Positions 37,031 through 46,693 are shown, numbered from the stretch's first letter. The stretch is DNA of 64,000 nucleotides from Ferrimonas sediminicola (GCF_005116715.1 NZ_SWCI01000001.1:496001-560000); one strand, 5' to 3'. A program made the numbers and translations. Notes: generated from the letters alone by a model not told the origin.

Positions 37031-38566
37031 ATGTATAAGGGATTTTATGGGCTGGCGGAGAGCCCCTTCTCCATCGCCCCCAACCCGGCCTTCCTGTTTC
37101 TCAGCGGACGTCACCGAGAAGCCCTGGCTCACCTGACCTATGGCCTGGGGGAGAACGGTGGCTTCGTGCTGTTGACCGGAGAGGTGGGCACCGGCAAAAC
37201 CACGGTCTCCCGCAGCCTGCTCAAGCAGCTGCCGGAGAACACCGATACCGCCTTCATCCTCAATCCTGCCCTGACGGAGCTGGAGTTGCTGGCCACCCTG
37301 TGCGATGAGTTGGCGATCCCCTACGATCCCGCGCCCACCCTGAAGCAGTTGACCGATAAGATCAGTGCCTTCCTGCTGGCCAACCACCAGGCCGGACGCA
37401 ACACGGTGATGATCATCGACGAGGCCCAGCACCTCAAGCCCGAGGTGCTGGAGCAACTGCGGTTGCTGACCAACCTGGAGACCGACACCCGTAAGCTGCT
37501 GCAGGTGATCCTGATCGGTCAGCCCGAGCTGCAGGAGCTGCTTCAGCGGCGGGAGTTGCGTCAGCTGGCCCAGCGGATTACCGCCCGTTACCACCTGCTG
37601 CCCCTCACCAAGGAGGAGGTGTCCCACTATGTGCAGCACCGTCTGCAGGTGGCCGGCCGGGCCCAGCCCCTGTTCAAGTCGGCCGCCATCAGGGCGTTGC
37701 ACCAGTACAGTGGCGGGGTCCCCAGGGTGATCAACTTGCTGTGTGAGCGGGCGCTGATGGGGGGCTATGCCCACCAGAAGATCTACCTGGGGCGGCGCGA
37801 GGTGGAAGCCGCTGCCGCCGAAGTGCTGGGGATCAAGGCCAAGGCCAAGGGACGGTGGCCCTGGATGGCCGGCGCCCTGGCCGCCGGGCTGGCGGGCGCC
37901 GCCGTAGTGTATGCCCTGGCGCCCAAACCGGCGCCTCAGCCGCTGGCCGAGGCGCCGCCGATGCCGCGGCTGAATAGGTTTGACGATGATCTGCAGGCGT
38001 ATCAGGCGCTGCTGCACCACTGGGGGCAGCCGGTGCCGGCCAATGCCCCTTGCGACTATGCCCTGACTCGCCAGCTGGCCTGCCTGGACGGGGTCAGCAG
38101 CTGGCAGCAGCTGTTGGCCATGGATTACCCGGCGGTGGTCAGCCTGCGAGGGGAGGAGGGCTCCCTGTTTTATGGTGCCCTGCTGGCCAGGGGCCGCGAC
38201 GGCGATGCCCGGCTGACCCTGCAGTTCGGCGACCAGTGGATTTCCGTTAGCAAGTCTTGGTTTATCAACCATTTTGATGGTCACTACAGCCTGATATGGC
38301 AACCGGTCGGCCAACTGCCCAGGTTGGTGGGCGAGGGCAGCGCCCAGGGGCAGGTGCAGTGGCTGGAGAACACCCTGAGCCGGCTGCAGCAGCGTCCGGC
38401 GCGGATGCTGCAAAGTTATGACTCTCAGCTCAGGCAGCAGGTGATGCAGTTCCAACGCCGGTTTGGCCTGGAGGTGGATGGCATCGCCGGTCGCCAGACA
38501 CTGGAGCTGCTGAGCCTGATGAGCAGTGAACAGGGGCCCAGACTCAGCCAGGGAGGAGAAGCCTGA
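37031..38566 (+). CDS. gspA: GspA (ExeA-type) secretion ATPase with peptidoglycan-binding domain
   Basis: This 511-residue inner-membrane protein has an AAA ATPase domain with Walker A GEVGTGKT (50-57) and Walker B MIIDEAQ (127-133). One membrane helix lies at about 276-296. A periplasmic part ends in a PG_binding_1 domain (about 430-500, MQFQRRFGLEVDGIAGRQTLELL). With GspB, ExeA-type proteins bind peptidoglycan and help place the type II secretin. No good ribosome-binding site precedes the ATG. Its stop overlaps the gspB start by one base. Confidence 0.93.
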   Translation: MYKGFYGLAESPFSIAPNPAFLFLSGRHREALAHLTYGLGENGGFVLLTGEVGTGKTTVSRSLLKQLPENTDTAFILNPALTELELLATLCDELAIPYDPAPTLKQLTDKISAFLLANHQAGRNTVMIIDEAQHLKPEVLEQLRLLTNLETDTRKLLQVILIGQPELQELLQRRELRQLAQRITARYHLLPLTKEEVSHYVQHRLQVAGRAQPLFKSAAIRALHQYSGGVPRVINLLCERALMGGYAHQKIYLGRREVEAAAAEVLGIKAKAKGRWPWMAGALAAGLAGAAVVYALAPKPAPQPLAEAPPMPRLNRFDDDLQAYQALLHHWGQPVPANAPCDYALTRQLACLDGVSSWQQLLAMDYPAVVSLRGEEGSLFYGALLARGRDGDARLTLQFGDQWISVSKSWFINHFDGHYSLIWQPVGQLPRLVGEGSAQGQVQWLENTLSRLQQRPARMLQSYDSQLRQQVMQFQRRFGLEVDGIAGRQTLELLSLMSSEQGPRLSQGGEA

Positions 38567-39381
38567 TGTCCTATCTGTTGGATGCGGTTGGCCGTGAGAA
38601 GCAACAGCAGGGTCTGCTGGACCCGGCCTTGGCGGCGCCGCTGGCGCCGAAGCGGGCGCTGCCCTGGCACTTTGGCTGGCCCCTGGTCGGTGCCGTCCTG
38701 GGGGCTGGACTGGGTTGGCTGGCGGCCAGCCTGCAACCGGCCCCCGAGCCCGAGCCGGCAGTGACCCAGGAACTGGCGGTGATCAGGCAGCTGACCATGC
38801 CGGTTCCGGTGTCCTGGGAGCCGGTGGCCGAGACAGAACCTCAATATGTGTATCAATCCGGCGGTGACCCGTCACAACCGGAGCTGACCGAGGCCGAATT
38901 CAAGGCCCAGGTGCTGAGCCAGGACAGCCTGGCCGCCGAGTCTGCCAGCGCCTCCCCAGCCGTGCGGCAGCAGGAAACCACCGCCGAGCCAGCCAATGCC
39001 AAACTGCTGGCCGCCTTCGAGAGGGCGGTGGCGGATCTGCAGTTGGATCCCCAGGTGGCGGCGGAGACGGGGCCTGACCCTGAAGTCAGTGCAGAGTCCC
39101 TGCAGGAGGCGACGTCCCCGCCACCATCTCAGCCTCAGGCCGAAGTGCCCAAGTTGGGCACCCTCCCCTGGAACTTCCAGAAGCGCCTGCCAGACATCAA
39201 CATCACCGCTCACGTCTACTCCTCCGATGCGGGCAACCGCTGGCTGCGGGCCAATGGGCGGGAGCTGCAGGAGGGGGACAGCATTGCAGAGGGGGTGACC
39301 CTCAAGGAGATACGTCCCAACGAGGTGGTGCTGGAGATGGCCGGCCAGGTCTTCAGTGTGCCCGCCCTGGGGCAACTGTGA
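38566..39381 (+). CDS. gspB: GspB (ExeB-type) secretion partner protein
   Basis: This 271-residue protein has a short cytoplasmic start (MSYLLDAVGREKQQQ), a membrane helix (about 42-58) and a Pro/Glu-rich periplasmic linker. The compact C-terminal GspB domain (about 205-270) carries LPDINITAHVYSS and GDSIAEGVTLKEI. It forms a complex with GspA for type II secretin assembly. The start overlaps the gspA stop as TGATG, showing tight coupling. GGAGGAG lies upstream. Confidence 0.92.
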   Translation: MSYLLDAVGREKQQQGLLDPALAAPLAPKRALPWHFGWPLVGAVLGAGLGWLAASLQPAPEPEPAVTQELAVIRQLTMPVPVSWEPVAETEPQYVYQSGGDPSQPELTEAEFKAQVLSQDSLAAESASASPAVRQQETTAEPANAKLLAAFERAVADLQLDPQVAAETGPDPEVSAESLQEATSPPPSQPQAEVPKLGTLPWNFQKRLPDINITAHVYSSDAGNRWLRANGRELQEGDSIAEGVTLKEIRPNEVVLEMAGQVFSVPALGQL

Positions 39382-39450
39382 TGTCAGAGGGGAGGTTCAC
39401 TCCCCTCCCGGTCTTGATACTCTAAAACCGCATATTGCCCTAGGTATTCC

Positions 39451-39459
39451 TGATATACT
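39451..39459 (+). promoter_or_regulatory. Extended -10 element upstream of the DUF748 gene
   Basis: TG-A-TATACT stands 110 bases before the DUF748 start in the 187-base gap after gspB. No good -35 is present, as expected for an extended -10 promoter. Confidence 0.45.
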
Positions 39460-39568
39460 GCGCCGCATACCTATGAGCTCGCCTCCGCCGCAACGGCGAG
39501 AGTGACTATGATTATTGCGATCGCTATCTCTCGGGGTAGATGAATGTGAACCCGGAGTAGGGAGTCCC

Positions 39569-42421
39569 GTGAACATTAAAATCCTTTGGAGTCGCCCCTG
39601 GATTCGCCGGGGGGCCTGGGCGCTGCTGGCCCTGTCTGTATACCTGTTGCTGACGGGCTGGGGCCTGCCACGGCTGATCCAGAGCCAGTCTCCCAAGTGG
39701 GTGGCCGCCAACCTTAACGGCCAACTGAGCCTGGAGAGGGTGACATTCCACCCCTTCGCCTGGCGCCTGCAGATTCAGGGGGTGCGGTTGAGCGCTGAGG
39801 ATGGCGAGCCCATCTTCGGCCTCCGCCAGTTGGTGCTGGATCTCGATCCTCTTCACTCGCTGTTCAGCCTCAGTGGCCGCATTCGTACCCTGGCCCTCGA
39901 GGGGCCGGAGTTGGCCATTCATGATCTGGGACAGGGGCGCAGTAACCTGGGTGACCTGCTCAGGCCGCTGACCGAAGAGCAGCAGCCGAGCGCCGAGGAG
40001 GGGGCGGAGCCAAGGGTTCCCCAGCTCTACATCGCCGATCTGAAGTTGCTGGAGGGGGCGCTGAGTTACCGACGTCCCGATGGGGCCAGCACCCGCTTTA
40101 CCGATCTGCAGCTGAGGGCCCAGGACCTGGCCCTGGCGGGGGCGGACAACCAGATGGCCCTGGCATTGATCGGCCCCGGCGGGGGCAGGCTGTCGGTGGA
40201 GGCCACCGCCTCCCTGGCACCGACCAGCGTGCAGATGCAACTGGCTCTGGATGATGCCGATCTGACCCGCTACTGGCCCTTCATCGACGATCTGTTCCAG
40301 TTCCAGCTGGATCAGGGACGAGTGGACCTGAACGCCACCCTGAGCCTGCGGCGGGACCACGACCACACGGCCCTGTTCCTGAATCAGGGGGCCATCGAAC
40401 TCTCCGGCCTCAACCTCTCCAACCGGCAGTCTCCGCTGCTGACCCTGGCCAAGGCCAGGGTGGAGGAGATCAGCCTGGACCTGACTGAACGGACTCTGGC
40501 CATCGGCGGCGTCACTTTGGAGCAGGGCCAGCTCATGGGGCACGTCAGTGACCAGGGGCTGGATTGGGCCACCCTGTTTCTTCCCGCCGTTGATGGCCAA
40601 CCGGACACCGACGCCGGGGCAGACGCCCAAGGCAAGCCCTGGCAGGTCCGCCTCGACGGTGCCAGCATCGAGCAGTTCAGGCTGATGCTGCAGGACAGCC
40701 TTCCCAAGCAACCGGTCGCCTGGGTGCTGGATCTGGATCGGGTGCAGGTTGGGCCGGTTTCCAACGATCTGAGCCAGCCCATCGCCCTGGAGCTGCTGAG
40801 CCGCATCAACGATGACGCCAGCTTCACCGCCCAGGGAGAGTTGATTCCCGAGTCGCTCAACGCCCAGTTCGACCTGAGTCTGGCGGGATTTCCGCTGACC
40901 GCCACCGTCCCCTACTGGCAGGAGCAGCTGCCCCTCAAGCTGGTGTCCGGTCAGCTGGCCAGTACCGGCGCGTTGAGCCTGGCCGGGGTGTCACCTCTGG
41001 ACCTGCGCTATGATGGCGAGCTGGCCGTCAGAGACCTGGTGACCCAGGACCCGACCCAGGGGCGAGACTTCGTCAAGTGGCAGGAGCTGGCGGTAAACCA
41101 CCTGGGCGTGGCGACCCAGCCGATGACGGTGCAGCTGGATCGGGTCACCGTCACCCAGCCCTACAGCCGGGTGATCATCGACGAGGATGGCAGCACCAAC
41201 ATTCAGCAACTGCTGGGCACCGACAGCGGCGCGGCCGCGGCGGCGTCCAAGGCTGAACCTGCGGGCGATCCCCTGCCTCTGAGCATCAACAGCATCGAAC
41301 TGGTGGACGGCGCGGCCTTTTTCGCCGACAACAGCCTGACCCCCAAGTTTGCCACTGGCATCGAGCATCTGGCGGGCCGCATCACCGGCCTCAGCGCCGA
41401 TCCCGCTTCCCGGGCCAAGGTGGATATCCACGGTCAGGTGGATCGCTACGCACCCATGAGTCTGATCGGCGAGCTGCAGCCTCTGGTGCCGGACAGTTAT
41501 CTGGATATGGCCCTGACCTTCGATAATGTCGATCTGATCTCCCTGAACGCCTACTCCGGCACCTACGCCGGGTACTATATCGACCAGGGACAGCTGGATC
41601 TCTCTCTCAACTACAAGCTGGAGAAGCGCCAGCTGGTGGGCAGCAACCGGGTGGTGGTGGACAAGCTGAAGCTGGGTAAGCGCAGCGAGTCCGACAAGGC
41701 CACCAGCCTGCCGGTGGCCCTGGCGGTGGCCTTGTTGCAGGACAGCGATGGCGTCATCGACCTGGGGTTGGAGGTGCAGGGTGACGTCGACGATCCCAGT
41801 TTTGCCATTGGCCCCCTGGTGGGCAAGGCGCTGTTCAACGCCATCTCCAAGGTGGTGACCTCACCCTTCTCGCTGCTGGGCTCCCTGCTCGAGGGCGAGG
41901 CGCCCCCGTCTGAGGTGTTGTTTGAGCCGGGCACCGCCACCCTGTCGCCTCGGGCCGAGGATCAGCTTCGGCAACTGGCCAAGGGGCTGACTAAGAGGCC
42001 GGGTCTCAGCCTCTCCCTCAACGGCGCCGTCTCCGTGGCCGCCGACCGCAGTGCCCTGGCGGCCACGGCCCTGGCCGGCGAACTGGGTTTCGAGGCCACC
42101 CCGGATCAGCCGCTGACCGAGCAGCAGCAGACCCTGCTGGTGGCGGCCTACGAGCGCCGCTTCGGTGTCGGCAGTGCCCCGCCACTCCCGGAGGATCAGC
42201 CTCCCCAGGCCTGGCAGCAGAGCCTGTACAACCAGATGCTGGCCAGGGTCAATCTTCCCCTGGACGCCCTGCCGGAACTGGCGGCCAACCGGGCCGAAGA
42301 GGTCAAGCGGTTGCTGATCACCCGGCTGGGGGTGAGTGCCGAGCGGGTCTTTATCCGGGAAAGCCGCCTGGAGCTGAATCAGAGTGGTCCCAAGGTGGTG
42401 ATGGCCCTGGACGCGCTGTAG
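39569..42421 (+). CDS. DUF748 AsmA-like envelope protein
   Basis: This encodes 950 residues. An N-terminal membrane anchor (about 13-33) is followed by a very long periplasmic beta-rich region of the AsmA/DUF748 type. Examples are ANLNGQLSLERVTFHPFAWRL (read in parts) and IDQGQLDLSLNYKLEKRQLVG. The C-terminus (PRAEDQLRQLAKGLTKRPGL) resembles an OmpA-like segment. AsmA-like proteins are thought to form bridges for phospholipid transport between membranes; no member of this branch is assigned a substrate. The start is GTG with GGGAG 4 bases upstream. Confidence 0.85.
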   Translation: MNIKILWSRPWIRRGAWALLALSVYLLLTGWGLPRLIQSQSPKWVAANLNGQLSLERVTFHPFAWRLQIQGVRLSAEDGEPIFGLRQLVLDLDPLHSLFSLSGRIRTLALEGPELAIHDLGQGRSNLGDLLRPLTEEQQPSAEEGAEPRVPQLYIADLKLLEGALSYRRPDGASTRFTDLQLRAQDLALAGADNQMALALIGPGGGRLSVEATASLAPTSVQMQLALDDADLTRYWPFIDDLFQFQLDQGRVDLNATLSLRRDHDHTALFLNQGAIELSGLNLSNRQSPLLTLAKARVEEISLDLTERTLAIGGVTLEQGQLMGHVSDQGLDWATLFLPAVDGQPDTDAGADAQGKPWQVRLDGASIEQFRLMLQDSLPKQPVAWVLDLDRVQVGPVSNDLSQPIALELLSRINDDASFTAQGELIPESLNAQFDLSLAGFPLTATVPYWQEQLPLKLVSGQLASTGALSLAGVSPLDLRYDGELAVRDLVTQDPTQGRDFVKWQELAVNHLGVATQPMTVQLDRVTVTQPYSRVIIDEDGSTNIQQLLGTDSGAAAAASKAEPAGDPLPLSINSIELVDGAAFFADNSLTPKFATGIEHLAGRITGLSADPASRAKVDIHGQVDRYAPMSLIGELQPLVPDSYLDMALTFDNVDLISLNAYSGTYAGYYIDQGQLDLSLNYKLEKRQLVGSNRVVVDKLKLGKRSESDKATSLPVALAVALLQDSDGVIDLGLEVQGDVDDPSFAIGPLVGKALFNAISKVVTSPFSLLGSLLEGEAPPSEVLFEPGTATLSPRAEDQLRQLAKGLTKRPGLSLSLNGAVSVAADRSALAATALAGELGFEATPDQPLTEQQQTLLVAAYERRFGVGSAPPLPEDQPPQAWQQSLYNQMLARVNLPLDALPELAANRAEEVKRLLITRLGVSAERVFIRESRLELNQSGPKVVMALDAL

Positions 42422-42440
42422 CCGGCGTGACCATCCAACA

Positions 42441-42458
42441 GGGAGCCCCAAGGCTCCC
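42441..42458 (+). terminator. Possible DUF748 gene terminator
   Basis: GGGAGCC and GGCTCCC pair across a four-base loop, followed only by TTTGTCGTT. It is a weak intrinsic terminator. Confidence 0.5.
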
Positions 42459-42574
42459 TTTGTCGTTGCGGGGTCTGGCAACGGTGCGCAGACGGCCTGT
42501 CCCCGGCTACCACGAGATGCCTACCCTTTCCCGCAGGCGAACGCCGGCAGCGCTGTCCCCCCTCCCTGAGACCA

Positions 42575-42602
42575 CAAAAAAGGCCGCCCGGTTGGGCGGC
42601 CT
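42575..42602 (-). terminator. putA intrinsic terminator
   Basis: On the minus strand AGGCCGCCC and GGGCGGCCT form a 9-bp stem with a four-base loop, followed by a run of T. It lies 19 bases after the putA stop. Confidence 0.92.
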
Positions 42603-42621
42603 GTGATCTCGCCGATGACCC

Positions 42622-45600
42622 TTAACCGTCACCCAGGGTGAGCAGGGTGGCGTTGCCGCCGATGGCGGTGATGTTGTTGGTGCGGGTCTTCTCGGTCACG
42701 AACCGGGTCAGGTAGTGGGGGCCGCCGGCCTTGGGGCCGGTGCCGGATAGGCCTTGGCCACCGAAGGGCTGTACCCCCACCACGGCGCCAATCTGGTTGC
42801 GGTTGATGTAGGCGTTGCCCACGTTCACCCGGTCGGCGATGTGCAGCGCATGGGACTCGTTGCGGCTGTGGATCCCCAGGGTCAGGCCGAAGCCGGTGCT
42901 GTTGATCTCGGCCACCACCTGGTCCAGGTCGCTGCTGCGGTAGCGGATGACGTGCAGAATGGGGCCGAAGTGCTCCTTCTCCAGCTGGGTGATGCTGTGG
43001 ATCTCCACCGCGGTGGGCTGGATGAAGGTGCCGTTGCTGCATTCGTCCGACAGGGGCGCCTGACAGATCAGCTTGCCCTCTTCGGTGATGCGATCGATGT
43101 GGGCCAGCAGGTTGCCCTGGGCGGTTTCATCGATCACCGGCCCCAGGTCGGTTTTGTGCAGGGCGGGGTTGCCCACGTGCAGCTGGGCCATCGCCCCCTT
43201 GAGCAGCCCAATCACCTTGTCCGCGACCTCCTCCTGAACATAGAGCACCCTCAGGGCCGAGCAACGCTGACCGGCGCTGGCGAAGGCGGACTGGACCACG
43301 TCCTTGACCACCTGCTCAGGCAGGGAGGTGGAGTCCACCACCATGGCATTCTGACCGCCGGTCTCTGCCACCAGGGGCACAATGGCGCCGTCACGGCCGG
43401 CCAGGGAGCGGTTGATCACCTTGGCGGTCTGGGTGGAGCCGGTGAAGCAGACGCCGCCGATGCGGTCGTCGGCGGTCAGGGTGCCGCCGACCAGGGCGCC
43501 GGTACCCGGCAGCAGGGCCAGGACATCGCCGGGCACGCCGGCTTCGTGAGCCAGCTGTACCGCCCGATAGGCCACCAGACTGGTTTGCTCGGCCGGCTTG
43601 GCGATGACGGTGTTGCCGGTGACCAGGGCGGCCACCACCTGTCCCAGGAAGATCGCCAGCGGGAAGTTCCAGGGGCTGATGCACAGGAAGGTGCCGCGAC
43701 CCTGGACGAACAGCTCGTTGAGCTCGCCGGTCGGGCCGGGCAGCACCGTAGGCTCCCCCTGCATCTTGCGGGCTTGTACCGCGTAGTAGCGACAGAAGTC
43801 GACCGCCTCGCGCACCTCATCGATGCCGTCCTGCAGGGTCTTGCCCGCCTCGCGGGTACACAGGGCGATCAGCTCTTCGCGGTGGGTTTCCAGAAGGTCG
43901 GCCAGCGCCTCGATGGCGTTGGCTCGCACATCGACACCGGTGCGGTTCCAGGCCGGGAAGGCGGCGTTGGCGACCTTCACCGCCAGCTCGATGGTCTCGG
44001 CGTCGGCGAAGTGCACCTGGCCGACGCTGCGGCGGCGATCCTGGGGACTGGTGACGGTCCGGGCTTCACCACAGTTGATGGTCTTGCCGCCGATCAGTGG
44101 GGCAGCGTGCCACTGGGTCTCCTTGAAGCCGTCCAGTTTGGCGAAGAAGGTGCGGGATTCGACAGCGATGTTCATGTTGATTCCTTTCGAGTTGCGTCGC
44201 TCGCTGCCAAAGATCTGTTGTGGCAGTACGATCTTGTTGTTATGCAGGGTGGGGCACTGGGTCAGGGTGGTGACCGGGTGTTCGATCAGGCTCTCCACCG
44301 GGGTGTTGGGGTCCACCACCTTGTGGACGAAGGAGGAGTTGGCGCCGTTCTCCAGCAGCCGGCGTACCAGGTAGGGGAGCAGATCTTCGTGGGCGCCCAC
44401 CGGAGCGTAGATTCGTACCAGCTGATGGTGTCGGGACAGCACCGGATCGTACAGCTCCTGGCCCATGCCGTGCAGGCGCTGGAACTCGTAGTCGCGATCG
44501 CCCGCCATGTCCATCACCGCCGCGACGGTGTGTGCATTGTGGCTGGCAAACTGGGGATAGAGGTTGCCCCGGGTCAGATCGGATAGCAGGTAGCGGGCGC
44601 AGGCCAGGTAGGACACATCGGTGGCGGACTTGCGGGTAAACACCGGGTAGTTGTCCACCCCCAGCTGCTGACAGTGTTTGATCTCACTGTCCCAGTAGGC
44701 GCCCTTCACCAGGCGAACCGGGATGCGGTCCCCCTGTTCCCCGGCCAGGGCATTGAGCCAGCACAGTACCGGCAGGGCGGTCTTGGCGTAGGCCTGAACC
44801 ACCACGCCGAAGTTGCCCCAGCCCTGGGCCTCCTCGCTGCGGTAGAGCTTCTCGAACAACTCGAGATAGAGCTCCAGTCGATCGGCCTCCTCGGCGTCCA
44901 TGGTGATGCCCACGCCAAACTTGCGTCCCTCGGAGATCAGCGCGATCACCCAGCGATACAGCTCCTCCAGTACCAGCTCCCGGTGCGCCGCCTCGAACTT
45001 GGGGTGGATGGCGGTCAGTTTCACCGAGATGGTGGGCAGGGGGGCCTGGCTGTTTTTGTACTGATGGTTGCCCAGGTTGTGGATGGCGTCCAGGTATTCC
45101 TGGAAGTGGCGCTTGGCGTCATCCATGGTCAGGGCGCCTTCACCCAGCATGTCATAGGAGTGGGTGTACCCCAGACTCCGGTTGTCTTCGCTGTTCTTCA
45201 GGGCCTCACTGATGCTGCGTCCCAGGACGAACTGCTTGCCCATGATCTTCATCGCCGCGTACATCGCCTTGCGGATGATGGGTTCGCCCACGCGGTTGAC
45301 CAGTCGGGCCAGCAGGTGATTGGGGTTGCCGTCGAGAGTCTTGTCCAGGGTGACCACCCTGCCGGTGAGCATCAGCCCCCAAGTGGAGGCGTTGACCAGC
45401 ACCGAGTCGGAGCCCTTTAGGTGGCGGGCCCAGTCTGCGCCGGAGAGCTTGTCTTCGATCAGGGCGTCGGCGGTGGCGGCATCGGGGATGCGCAGCAGCG
45501 CCTCCGCCAGACACATCAGGATGACCCCCTCCTGGGTCTCCAGGCTGTACTGTTGCAGGAAGGCGTCGATCCCCACTGCCAGTCCCCGCTTTTCGACATT

Positions 45601-45792
45601 GCGCACCTCGGTAACCAGATTGGCGGCTTTGTCGGTGATGCGGTCGATGGAGGCCTGGTCTTGCGGAACCAGCTGCAGCAACTCCTCGAGATAGTCGGAC
45701 TCGTCGGCGCCGTGGTTAACGCTGATCGCCTCCTTCAGACTGGACAGATCGGTGGGTATTCCATTAGCCAGAACTTGGCTTGCTTTAAACAT
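42622..45792 (-). CDS. putA: Bifunctional proline / P5C dehydrogenase PutA
   Basis: PutA oxidises proline to glutamate in two steps. The 1056-residue protein starts with a helical arm, then the FAD-dependent proline dehydrogenase barrel (about 180-480, with DAEEADRLELYLELF and YAPVGAHEDLLPYLVRRLLENG). From about 560 comes the NAD-dependent P5C dehydrogenase with Glu in VAETGGQNAM and Cys in AGQRCSALR. It lacks the N-terminal ribbon-helix-helix DNA-binding domain of enteric PutA, so another regulator is needed. GAGGGA precedes the ATG at 45792. A ribosome-binding site and ATG also occur inside the linker. Confidence 0.95.
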   Translation of the reverse strand: MFKASQVLANGIPTDLSSLKEAISVNHGADESDYLEELLQLVPQDQASIDRITDKAANLVTEVRNVEKRGLAVGIDAFLQQYSLETQEGVILMCLAEALLRIPDAATADALIEDKLSGADWARHLKGSDSVLVNASTWGLMLTGRVVTLDKTLDGNPNHLLARLVNRVGEPIIRKAMYAAMKIMGKQFVLGRSISEALKNSEDNRSLGYTHSYDMLGEGALTMDDAKRHFQEYLDAIHNLGNHQYKNSQAPLPTISVKLTAIHPKFEAAHRELVLEELYRWVIALISEGRKFGVGITMDAEEADRLELYLELFEKLYRSEEAQGWGNFGVVVQAYAKTALPVLCWLNALAGEQGDRIPVRLVKGAYWDSEIKHCQQLGVDNYPVFTRKSATDVSYLACARYLLSDLTRGNLYPQFASHNAHTVAAVMDMAGDRDYEFQRLHGMGQELYDPVLSRHHQLVRIYAPVGAHEDLLPYLVRRLLENGANSSFVHKVVDPNTPVESLIEHPVTTLTQCPTLHNNKIVLPQQIFGSERRNSKGINMNIAVESRTFFAKLDGFKETQWHAAPLIGGKTINCGEARTVTSPQDRRRSVGQVHFADAETIELAVKVANAAFPAWNRTGVDVRANAIEALADLLETHREELIALCTREAGKTLQDGIDEVREAVDFCRYYAVQARKMQGEPTVLPGPTGELNELFVQGRGTFLCISPWNFPLAIFLGQVVAALVTGNTVIAKPAEQTSLVAYRAVQLAHEAGVPGDVLALLPGTGALVGGTLTADDRIGGVCFTGSTQTAKVINRSLAGRDGAIVPLVAETGGQNAMVVDSTSLPEQVVKDVVQSAFASAGQRCSALRVLYVQEEVADKVIGLLKGAMAQLHVGNPALHKTDLGPVIDETAQGNLLAHIDRITEEGKLICQAPLSDECSNGTFIQPTAVEIHSITQLEKEHFGPILHVIRYRSSDLDQVVAEINSTGFGLTLGIHSRNESHALHIADRVNVGNAYINRNQIGAVVGVQPFGGQGLSGTGPKAGGPHYLTRFVTEKTRTNNITAIGGNATLLTLGDG
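44173..44188 (-). promoter_or_regulatory. Internal ribosome-binding site and start inside putA
   Basis: AAGGA (44186-44182) stands 6 bases before an in-frame ATG (44175-44173) in the linker between the two PutA enzymes. Translation from it would give a 517-residue stand-alone P5C dehydrogenase starting MNIAVESRTFFAKLDGF. This is either a relic of gene fusion or a functional second start. Confidence 0.5.
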
Positions 45793-45847
45793 CGCGTGTC
45801 CCTCGTAATCCATGGGGTGGCGCGGCTTCCTGTGATCGGTTTTGTTT

Positions 45848-45883
45848 TTGTATACAATCCGCGCCAACGGCGCGCACAGTATA
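45848..45883 (-). promoter_or_regulatory. Candidate putA promoter and palindromic operator
   Basis: TATACT on the minus strand at 45883-45878 is a plausible -10. About 20 bases downstream lies the perfect 10-bp palindrome TTGTATACAA (45857-45848). That is a position where a bound repressor would block initiation. The motif resembles sites of GntR-type regulators; the protein is not identified. Confidence 0.45.
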
Positions 45884-45984
45884 CCCACATTTTGTGAGCT
45901 GGAACAGGTTGTGGGCGGGTTTTGTTCAACTGGGTCTCAGGGACAGCAGACGCGGGGAGAGGGGTGGGATGGCGTCTGCTGCAG

Positions 45985-46014
45985 ATAGGGCCGATAAAAA
46001 ACGATCGGCCCTAT
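45985..46014. other. Hairpin with an A-rich loop after ygiM
   Basis: ATAGGGCCGAT and ATCGGCCCTAT form a perfect 11-bp stem around an eight-base loop holding six A, 27 bases past the ygiM stop. The T-run on the ygiM strand is inside the loop, so it is not a standard terminator, though it may protect the 3' end. Confidence 0.5.
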
Positions 46015-46041
46015 TTCGGTGGGGTCAGGTCAGGCGGCGGG

Positions 46042-46671
46042 TTACACCCAGCCACTCTGGTTGCGCCGACGGCGCTGTGGGCGGGGCAGATAGGCGATGA
46101 TCAGGCCCAGCACCAGTCCGGCCCCGGCCACCATGCCTCCCTGTTGCAGCCATTGCCAGCGTTCACTGTTCTTCATGCTGCGGTTTTCCTTCTCGAGCCG
46201 TTCGTTCTCGGCGGAGAGAGTGTCGAGGGTGGTCTTGAGGTCAGCCTCGGTGTTCATCGCCGCACGCTGACTGGCCTCAAGCTGGCTGTTCAACTGGTCG
46301 ACCTGGCTCTGCAGTTGGCCGTTGCGGGCCTGCTGCTGCTCCAGCTGCTGCTTGAGGCTGGCCACCTCCTCGTTGAGGCGGGGCACCGCCAGGCGGAAAC
46401 TTTCGGCCTGGGTCAGTTGATCCTGTTTGACCCAGCCGGTGCGCTCCCTGTCGTCGATGATCTGGACGTACTCTCCCTGACGTTCACCGGTGATGGACAC
46501 TGGAATGCCCGCTTTCACCGATCCCAGAATACGAAACTGGGTGCCGGGGCCGGCGTGCAGATAGATGTAGATGTCCTCTGAGATGCTGTAGTTGCTCTCA
46601 GCGGCGGTGACTTGAGGGGCCAGAAGGGCGGCGCCGAGCAGCGCGGCGATGGCCAGAGGTTTGTGCGACAT
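46042..46671 (-). CDS. ygiM: YgiM-like SH3-domain membrane protein (TIGR04211)
   Basis: This 209-residue protein has a signal peptide (about 1-24), a bacterial SH3 domain (about 26-90: YISEDIYIYLHAGPGTQFRI in part, GWVKQDQL) and a long coiled coil (about 95-168). A C-terminal membrane helix (about 176-196) with a basic tail follows. This matches the TIGR04211/YgiM family, thought to act at the cell wall; no reaction is known. In E. coli ygiM is next to cca. The ribosome-binding site is weak. Confidence 0.9.
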   Translation of the reverse strand: MSHKPLAIAALLGAALLAPQVTAAESNYSISEDIYIYLHAGPGTQFRILGSVKAGIPVSITGERQGEYVQIIDDRERTGWVKQDQLTQAESFRLAVPRLNEEVASLKQQLEQQQARNGQLQSQVDQLNSQLEASQRAAMNTEADLKTTLDTLSAENERLEKENRSMKNSERWQWLQQGGMVAGAGLVLGLIIAYLPRPQRRRRNQSGWV

Positions 46672-46693
46672 ATTTCAGGAACCTTTAAAACAG

